Below are positions 58,620 through 64,000 of a DNA stretch of 64,000 nucleotides, in pieces; the first letter of the stretch is position 1, and each line of letters starts with the position of its first letter. The notes below the pieces were generated by a model. The model was given only the letters and a program-made list of their open reading frames with translations. It had not been told where the DNA came from and ran no database searches. The DNA lies in assembly GCA_944381635.1 (NCBI GenBank), contig CALWLY010000020.1, forward strand, positions 1 to 64,000. Reading direction: 5' to 3'. Made by a program: the position numbers and the translations under genes. Origin of the DNA: an uncultured Lachnospiraceae bacterium (lineage in GTDB: Bacteria; Bacillota; Clostridia; Lachnospirales; Lachnospiraceae).

Positions 58620-61181
58620 TTATTCCAGTCCGGGCTGTCGCCTTTTCAGACACTCTTTTAAGCATTCCAGCATTCCGTCCACCGTGAAAGTTTCTGCTAT
58701 TTCCAGATATTTCACTCCCACTTTCCGGCATTCCTGCGCGGTCTTTTCTCCGATGCTTATGACAGGAATTTCTTTCAGCCTGTTTTGTTTTTCATCTGCC
58801 AGCGTATCTGCGGTCTGATAAAAACTTTTGACGCCGGACGCACTGCCGAAACAGAGCAGATCAAGATTTTCCATCTCGCGGCTCACTTCTTCTTTTCTCT
58901 TTTCATCTTCTCCCAGCTCGTAAAGAGGATATTCTTCATAAGCGCGCCCTGCCTTCTTCAGGGCCTCTCCCAATTTCGGGCTTCCCTGGACCGCTCTTAA
59001 AAACAGCGCCTTTTCCTGAGGCTTCATCTCTTTTGCCAGTGCTTCCCCCAGCTGTCCCGCCTCAAATTTTTCAGGCATACAGTCTGCGAAGATTCCATAT
59101 TTTTCCAGTTCCTCGCCGGTTCCGCTTCCGATCACTGCAAATTTCTTTCCGGCAAGCGTCCGGATATCTCTTTTTTCCTGTCTCATCTTCTGCATAAAGC
59201 AGCGCACTCCGTTGGCGCTTGTAAAAACAAGCCAGTCATACTCTTCCAGCACCGGCAGCTCTTTTTCTGTGGTCTGCACCGTTAAAAAGCTGCTGTTTAC
59301 ACACTGAATTTTTACCGGAAATTCCGCTGCCTCTTTTTCTATTTTTTCCATGACTTTGCCGGCAAAGGAAGGGGTTCCGGTTATTCCCACTCTAAAAATT
59401 CTGTCTCTTAAATCCTCTCTGGCAATCTGCGGAATTTCGTGAGGCTTTAAATCAAGGGCAGCCGCTTCTCCGATCAAGATAATTGCCGGTGAAGAAAATC
59501 CCTGTTCCTTTGCCTCTTTTGCCACTTTTGAAAGGTTTGAACGAAGCACCCGCTGGCGGGCAGTTCCTCCCTCCATGATAATGGCCGCCGGTGTATCCGG
59601 AGATTTTCCATTTTTTAAAAGCCGGTCTGCAATCTCTTCCAGATGATGCATTCCCATGAGAAAGAGCAGAGTTCCCTGCAAAGAAGCCAGCGCTTCATAA
59701 GAAATATCCGGCAGGCCTTCATCTGCCGTAGTGCCTGTTATCACATAAAATCCACGGCTCACTCTTCTGTGCGTAACTGGGATTCCCGCGGACATGGGAG
59801 CTGCGATTGCAGAAGTGATACCCGGAATCACCTCACAGGGAATTCCGGCTTTCTCAAGCTCGATCAGTTCCTCTCCGCCTCTGCCAAACACAAAAGGATC
59901 TCCGCCTTTCAGGCGCACCACATACCGGCCCTCCAGTCCTTTTTCTACAAGCAGAGCGTTGATTTCCTCCTGCTTCATGGCATGGTGACCGTAACGCTTG
60001 CCCACATAAATTTTTTCACAGTCCTCGGGAACCATCTGCAGAAATTCTTCGGAAGCCAGACTGTCATAGACAAGAACCTGGCATTGTTCCAGACGTTTTT
60101 TTCCTGCCACCGTGATCCAGTCCGCTCCTCCGCATCCTGCTCCCACCAGAGAAACTCCTTTTAATTCTTTTGATAAAGAATTTTCCCCTCCGGGTTTGCC
60201 AGCCATTGTCTTATTATCCGCTGTATTATCATTTGGTGTCTTGCTATCTGCTGTATTACTTTCTGCTGTTTTATTATCTTCTATTTTATTATCTGCCGTT
60301 TCATTGTCCGGCTTGACTTCTCTCACGGCACTTTCCACCATCTGGGCAATCTGTTCTTTACTTCCTTCTCTTTCACAGCGTTTTTTCCCATACATGGCGG
60401 AAACTTTCCACGTACCGTCCTTATCTTCTCTCACATAAGCGGCCGCCGGGCAGCTGCAGTCTGCCTGCATCAGTTCCAGTGCCAGACGCTCCGCGTCATA
60501 AGCGATACGGGTCTTTTCGTGCTGGATTTTTTCCACAACTGCCGTATGTTCCCAGCCTTTTCTTCCTTCCACTGCGATGATTCCCTGGCAGGCTGCCGGT
60601 ATCATCTCCCCGGTTTCCAGTGCAAGAAATTCGAAATTGTCTTTTTCTCTTTCTGTAATTCCAAGACGGTCAAGTCCTGCCTTGGCCAGAATAATGCCGT
60701 CATACTCCCCGTCTTTTAATTTTCTCAAGCGGGTATCCACATTTCCTCTGATCAGCTTAAATTCCGCTTTCGGATAACAGGTTCCTGCCATCTCCTGACG
60801 GCGCTTGCTTCCCGTTCCGATCACGGCTTTGCTGTCTTTCTCCAGTTTCTTTCCTTTTACCGTCACAAGCACATCCCTGGCGTCCGCCCGCTTTGGCACC
60901 GCAAGAATCGCAAGTCCCTTGGCCAGGCACATGGGAAGATCCTTGCCGCTGTGCACTGCCAGATCGATCCTGTCCTCCAAAAGAGCCTGCTCAAACTCCG
61001 ATACAAACAACCCTTTATCTCCGATTTCGTAAAGGGGTTTGTCCAGAATTTTATCTCCCTTTGTGTGAAGCACGATGATTTCCGTCTCCACGCCGGGATT
61101 ATTTTTTTCTATTTCTCTGGCCACATACTCGGTTTGCCACAGTGCCAGCTTACTTCCTCTCGTTCCGATCCGGATCTTCAT
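58620..61181 (-). CDS. Trifunctional HemC-CobA-HemD fusion
   Basis: One 853-residue protein carries three successive enzymes. Residues 1-290: porphobilinogen deaminase HemC (IGTRGSKLALWQT, HSGKDLPM, dipyrromethane Cys242 in ADCSCPAAAY). Residues 291-335: a linker of seven pentapeptides like ADNKT. Residues 340-585: uroporphyrinogen-III C-methyltransferase CobA/SUMT (VGAGCGGADWITVAG, VVRLKGGDPFVFGRGGEE, GITSAIAAP). Residues 590-853: uroporphyrinogen-III synthase HemD (WLVFTSANGVRCF, AVIGSGTGEELE). The start ATG overlaps the sirC stop (ATGA), which fixes it. CobA-HemD fusions are common in Clostridia; adding HemC is rarer. Confidence 0.93.
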   Translation of the reverse strand: MKIRIGTRGSKLALWQTEYVAREIEKNNPGVETEIIVLHTKGDKILDKPLYEIGDKGLFVSEFEQALLEDRIDLAVHSGKDLPMCLAKGLAILAVPKRADARDVLVTVKGKKLEKDSKAVIGTGSKRRQEMAGTCYPKAEFKLIRGNVDTRLRKLKDGEYDGIILAKAGLDRLGITEREKDNFEFLALETGEMIPAACQGIIAVEGRKGWEHTAVVEKIQHEKTRIAYDAERLALELMQADCSCPAAAYVREDKDGTWKVSAMYGKKRCEREGSKEQIAQMVESAVREVKPDNETADNKIEDNKTAESNTADSKTPNDNTADNKTMAGKPGGENSLSKELKGVSLVGAGCGGADWITVAGKKRLEQCQVLVYDSLASEEFLQMVPEDCEKIYVGKRYGHHAMKQEEINALLVEKGLEGRYVVRLKGGDPFVFGRGGEELIELEKAGIPCEVIPGITSAIAAPMSAGIPVTHRRVSRGFYVITGTTADEGLPDISYEALASLQGTLLFLMGMHHLEEIADRLLKNGKSPDTPAAIIMEGGTARQRVLRSNLSKVAKEAKEQGFSSPAIILIGEAAALDLKPHEIPQIAREDLRDRIFRVGITGTPSFAGKVMEKIEKEAAEFPVKIQCVNSSFLTVQTTEKELPVLEEYDWLVFTSANGVRCFMQKMRQEKRDIRTLAGKKFAVIGSGTGEELEKYGIFADCMPEKFEAGQLGEALAKEMKPQEKALFLRAVQGSPKLGEALKKAGRAYEEYPLYELGEDEKRKEEVSREMENLDLLCFGSASGVKSFYQTADTLADEKQNRLKEIPVISIGEKTAQECRKVGVKYLEIAETFTVDGMLECLKECLKRRQPGLE
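60208..60312 (-). repeat. In-gene 15-bp minisatellite coding the HemC-CobA linker
   Basis: Seven 15-bp units encode PDNET ADNKI EDNKT AESNT ADSKT PNDNT ADNKT. Units on plus are of the form GTATTACTTTCTGCT. The repeat joins two conserved enzymes and probably varies in copy number between strains. Confidence 0.85.
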
Positions 61182-61864
61182 CCCAACGATTCTCCTCTCT
61201 CTTTTTTCCAGTTTTCTGTCTGCTCTTTCAGCCATTCTTCTCTTGTCTGTTCAGGCAGACACATAGCCTGTTCAAAAAGGAATTCTAAAAAAGCCGCTCT
61301 CTCCTTCTGGGTTCCTCCCGCCTTTAGAATTTCTTCTCTCAGACATCCCAAAAGCTCCAGAATCTCTCCCATGTTTTCCGGCAGAAGCTTTTCGATCTTC
61401 TTTCTTGTATAGGAGGCAGCCACAGGACTTTTTCCGTCTGTTCCCACAGCCACAGTGAGGGCTCCCCGCTTTACCAAAGCCGGAAAAAAGAAAGTGCATT
61501 TTTCTCTGTCATCCACCACGTTGACCGGTTTGTTTTGCTTTTTGCATTCCAGGCTTATCCAGGAATTGATTTCTTCCCTGTCCGTGGCAGCGATCACTGC
61601 ATCTGCCAGAACAATATCCTCAGGCTTCGCCTCTCTTTTCTCCAAATGCAACGTGCTGCACCCGTCCGGCAAACTGCCGCTGTCATTTTTTTTGTCCTGA
61701 CTTTCTTTCATTTTCAAAATTTCCTCTGAAATTTCCGGAGCAATTACCCAAATCTTTGTTCCGAAATCCAGAAGCTTTTCAATTTTGCGGGCCGCCACAG
61801 TTCCTCCGCCCACAACCAGTACTGTCTTTCCCGTCAATTCTACAAAAAAGGGAAAATGTCCCAT
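61178..61864 (-). CDS. Precorrin-2 dehydrogenase/sirohydrochlorin ferrochelatase-type
   Basis: A 228-residue CysG-N/Met8/SirC-type protein. The N-terminal Rossmann fold has VELTGKTVLVVGGGTVAARKIEKLL; the middle contains AVIAATDREEINSWISLECK and NVVDDREKCTFFFPALVKRG, with the catalytic Asp in VVDD. It oxidises precorrin-2 to sirohydrochlorin with NAD; some members also insert iron. It is translationally coupled to the downstream fusion that makes precorrin-2. Confidence 0.93.
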   Translation of the reverse strand: MGHFPFFVELTGKTVLVVGGGTVAARKIEKLLDFGTKIWVIAPEISEEILKMKESQDKKNDSGSLPDGCSTLHLEKREAKPEDIVLADAVIAATDREEINSWISLECKKQNKPVNVVDDREKCTFFFPALVKRGALTVAVGTDGKSPVAASYTRKKIEKLLPENMGEILELLGCLREEILKAGGTQKERAAFLEFLFEQAMCLPEQTREEWLKEQTENWKKERGESLG

Positions 61865-61974
61865 CCTTTGTCGTTCCTTTCTCTTTCAGTTATCCAATCC
61901 ATTCCATATCCGGACAATTCAGACAAAATATCGAAATATCCCTTCGATTGGTTCCTGCCGCTTTTGTTCCGGCT

Positions 61975-63138
61975 CTATTTTTCCTCATCCAGTGCGCGGA
62001 CCAAAGCTTCCAGTGAACTGCTGTCCAAATGCTCTTTCAGGTAGTAAAGCATCTTTTCAAAGGAATAATTTCCGAATTTATCCTTCCATCCTTCCATTCG
62101 CGGAACCACATTGTGAAACAGCATGCTCTTGGAAAGTTCTTCCAGTTCCTCCCAAAGGATCTGTCTGGCATCCTCCACTGCCTGCTTCTTTTTTTCATTG
62201 TTCTGCTCTGCCAGTTTTTCAAAATCATCCATCGTAATCAGCTTACAGCCGGGAAATTTCCCGATTTCCCTGTCAATGTCAGCGGGAACCGCCAGATCCA
62301 GAAACAGACGTTTCTTTGCGGACTGTGTTTCGTTTCCTTCGCCCTGGAGTGCTTCTTTGGCTTCTTTGCCTGTCAAAGTATAGTGGGGACTTAACGTAGC
62401 GGAGATAACCGCATCCGCTTCCTTTAAATACTGATATCTGTCCTGGTAGGGCACGTTGCAGACTCTGCCGTTTTCCTCTCTGATTTTGCCGTTATGAACC
62501 CTGGTGGTAGCCAATACTCTGATGTCTTCTCTGCTTAACAGATTTTTCAGCACAATGCCTCCGATCCGTCCGCTGCTGCCAATGAGAAGAACGGTCTTTT
62601 TGGCTTCACTGCCCTCACCAGCATCCCATTTGAACACTTCGTTGGCTGCAAGAGTTGCCGTGGAAACGGAAGATGTGGAAATCTCCGTATCTGTCTTTAT
62701 TTTTTTCGCACAGGCCAATGCCCCCTGAAATATTGTATTCAGCTCATATCCTGTCATTCCTTCTTCTTTTGCCAGGACATAGGCATTGCGAACCTGCCCG
62801 AGAATCTCGTCTTCTCCGATTACCATGGAATCCATGCCGCAGGTCACCTGATAAAGATGCACTGCTGCCTTCTTTCCCTGATATCTGTGGTAATATTTCA
62901 TCATGTTTTCCGCTTTCATGCCTCCGGCTTCCGCCAGAAGACCTTCCGCCTGATGAAAATTCTCCCCGTTTCCTCCCATGTAAAGTTCTGTACGGTTACA
63001 GGTGCTTATGAGAACACACTGTTTGATACCTCTTGCTCTTGCCTGCTCCAGAATTTCCCTTTCTCTTTCTTCGGAAAAGGAAAAGTATTGTCTGACTTCC
63101 TGCGGCGCCTGTTTATAGCTGATACTGATACATTCCAT
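61975..63138 (-). CDS. hemA: Glutamyl-tRNA reductase
   Basis: A 387-residue enzyme that reduces Glu-tRNA to glutamate 1-semialdehyde, the entry step to tetrapyrroles. The active Cys is in VLISTCNRTELYMG; GMDSMVIGEDEILGQVR and the NADPH-binding VLLIGSSGRIGGIVLKNL are present; the C-terminal dimerisation helix region is shorter than in many HemA. Start MECISISYKQAP is the natural N-terminus; a longer frame is rejected. It is first in the cluster, about 110 bp after a candidate promoter. Confidence 0.94.
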   Translation of the reverse strand: MECISISYKQAPQEVRQYFSFSEEREREILEQARARGIKQCVLISTCNRTELYMGGNGENFHQAEGLLAEAGGMKAENMMKYYHRYQGKKAAVHLYQVTCGMDSMVIGEDEILGQVRNAYVLAKEEGMTGYELNTIFQGALACAKKIKTDTEISTSSVSTATLAANEVFKWDAGEGSEAKKTVLLIGSSGRIGGIVLKNLLSREDIRVLATTRVHNGKIREENGRVCNVPYQDRYQYLKEADAVISATLSPHYTLTGKEAKEALQGEGNETQSAKKRLFLDLAVPADIDREIGKFPGCKLITMDDFEKLAEQNNEKKKQAVEDARQILWEELEELSKSMLFHNVVPRMEGWKDKFGNYSFEKMLYYLKEHLDSSSLEALVRALDEEK

Positions 63139-63205
63139 ACCTATTTCTCTTTTCGCTGTTCTTTTTTCTTTTTCTCTCCCGGTCGTTTTTCCGACACGAT
63201 ATACA

Positions 63206-63242
63206 GGGGATGCTGCCAAGTCTTCTCTGCGGCAGTATCCCC
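63206..63242 (-). promoter_or_regulatory. Hairpin in the hemA leader
   Basis: GGGGAT.CTGCC pairs with GGCAG.ATCCCC (one mismatch) just downstream of the candidate promoter. No T run follows, so this is more likely a stability or binding element than a terminator. No cobalamin riboswitch core was recognised. Confidence 0.45.
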
Positions 63243-63249
63243 TCCTCTT

Positions 63250-63278
63250 ACTTTACAAGCAATATGCTATTTTGCCAA
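63250..63278 (-). promoter_or_regulatory. Candidate promoter of the hemA operon
   Basis: On the minus strand TTGGCA and TAAAGT are separated by 17 bp. Confidence 0.55.
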
Positions 63279-63298
63279 TCCCTTTTTTATGCAGCAGG

Positions 63299-63377
63299 AA
63301 AAAATCGCACTGCGGCGGAGCGGAAAGTGTCGCAAAGCGACCCGCCGCAGGCGGAGAATCCTGCTTTGCAGGATTCT
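63299..63377 (-). repeat. Family B repeat, inverted copy B4
   Basis: Reverse complement of the B3-type unit: GAATCCTGCAAAGCAGGATTC, CGCCTGCGGC, GTCGCTTTGCGAC, CGCAGTGCGATTTTTT. It lies between the reductase-like gene and the hemA promoter. Confidence 0.8.
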
Positions 63378-63410
63378 ATGTACCATAATTACTCTCAGAC
63401 GCCCTTTTCT

Positions 63411-64000
63411 TTAACAGGTGGCTCCGCCTTTCAGATGAAGTTTTGCTCCGATGATTTCCTCTTTTCTTGCAAGAATATCATCGCTTAAAAGCTGACGCTG
63501 TACATTTTCAAATCCAAGCCGCTCGATGGTGTTTGCAAAACGTTCTCCTGTATTTCCCTGTTCCCGGAACAGCAGGATTGCTTTTTCCAGTACAGACAGA
63601 ACTTCCTCTTCGCTGGTAAAAATCTTATCCAGCGCTTTTCCGTGGGCAGTCTTTTTGCCCCAGCGTCCGCCGATGTAAACTTTATAGCCATAGCGTCCCT
63701 CATCCATGGCATGGAACACACATTTTCCTACGCAGCGACCGCAGTTGTTGCATTTTTCCTTGTCAATCGTAAGAACACCGTCCACCACTTTTGCGGCCTT
63801 CATAGGGCAGACAGCCTCTATCTGACATTTTGTGCAGCCGTGGCATTTTTCTGTCTCAAAAGCCGGAATCCTCTGTCCTACAATACCGAAATCGTTCAGA
63901 TTCGGTTTCACGCAGTTATTCGGACAGCCTCCCACCGCAATTTTGAATTTATGAGGCAGCTTCACACTGCCGTATCCATGGTAAAATCTCTCATGGATCT
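63411..64000 (-). CDS. Siroheme/4Fe-4S sulfite or nitrite reductase-like protein (partial)
   Basis: The frame is open to the right edge (IHERFYHGYGSVKLPHKFK before the first in-frame GTG at 63965), so the N-terminus is missing. Visible are a siroheme/4Fe-4S cluster segment IAVGGCPNNCVKPNLNDFGI, then a ferredoxin insert with CHGCTKCQIEAVCP and CNNCGRCVGKC, then YKVYIGGRWGKK and a C-terminal helical part. This matches the AsrC/dissimilatory sulfite reductase group, which is often annotated as nitrite and sulphite reductase 4Fe-4S region. A siroheme enzyme beside siroheme synthesis genes makes functional sense. Confidence 0.85.
   Translation of the reverse strand, partial: IHERFYHGYGSVKLPHKFKIAVGGCPNNCVKPNLNDFGIVGQRIPAFETEKCHGCTKCQIEAVCPMKAAKVVDGVLTIDKEKCNNCGRCVGKCVFHAMDEGRYGYKVYIGGRWGKKTAHGKALDKIFTSEEEVLSVLEKAILLFREQGNTGERFANTIERLGFENVQRQLLSDDILARKEEIIGAKLHLKGGATC

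Noticed and set aside
63139..63300. Cobalamin riboswitch before hemA
   Set aside because: The conserved B12-box words are absent; only a simple hairpin is present.
1..64000. tRNA, rRNA or defence system genes
   Set aside because: I scanned for TTCGA-type tRNA arms, rRNA-like segments, restriction, toxin-antitoxin, retron and CRISPR features and found none I can support.

Overview
The window looks like a chromosomal stretch of an anaerobic, spore-forming member of the Clostridia, most likely Lachnospiraceae (a Blautia/Ruminococcus-like gut bacterium is plausible, but the genus cannot be fixed from sequence alone). The reasons are SpoIIM, a SpoVB-type flippase and a GerM-domain lipoprotein; RNase Y, RemA, YicC and RqcH; LexA boxes of the Firmicutes type; strong AGGAGG ribosome sites; an infC-rpmI-rplT operon with an ATT start; and heme-branch genes leading to siroheme and corrinoids. 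Nearly everything is core housekeeping on the minus strand. I see no rRNA, tRNA, CRISPR array, prophage, transposase or defence system.

Layout (minus-strand operons read right to left). 1-3900: PepD dipeptidase, a 39-residue membrane peptide with its own promoter, rplT-rpmI-infC behind an attenuator leader, and a DUF1540 protein. 4000-9100: a GT-C membrane glycosyltransferase, thrS, a C_GCAxxG_C_C protein and a SEC-C protein. 9200-16550: a structured leader and small membrane protein on plus; then HAD, LysR, purA, purB, iscU and iscS on minus. 16600-20500 is a plus-strand island: SpoVB-like flippase, a lipoprotein bracketed by an inverted repeat pair, and DAHP synthase. 20500-33900 is a long minus block: yicC-remA-gmk-rpoZ-rimO-pgsA-cinA-(zinc-ribbon membrane protein)-recA-recX-rny-NUDIX-spoIIM-xerD. 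34000-41600: alpha/beta hydrolase, rqcH (plus), DUF1653-sfsA-mutY-GT2, and yqeY. 41600-49700: comEA-walR-walK-gerM-comEC-holA plus a DMT transporter. 49900-55000: argJ-argB-argD followed by an orphan solute-binding lipoprotein. 55000-64000: two GNAT acetyltransferases, then hemA-sirC-hemCcobAhemD-hemB-hemL and, at the right edge, the C-terminal part of a siroheme/4Fe-4S sulfite or nitrite reductase-like protein.

The heme-branch genes make 5-aminolevulinate from glutamyl-tRNA and carry it through uroporphyrinogen III to precorrin-2 and sirohydrochlorin. No hemE or later heme gene is present here, so the cluster probably supplies siroheme and/or corrinoids. Its HemC, CobA and HemD activities are fused in one 853-residue protein.

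The least explained material lies between genes. There are three families of small palindromic repeats: A with four copies, B with four copies including a 109-bp tandem pair, and C with two 158/159-bp MITE-like copies with matching inverted ends. There are also 15-bp minisatellites at three loci, two of which spell pentapeptides in frame. These repeats, the GerM stop codon followed by an in-frame repeat, and the switch-like leader at 9620-9750 are the best candidates for something undescribed. No dedicated new multi-gene system stands out.
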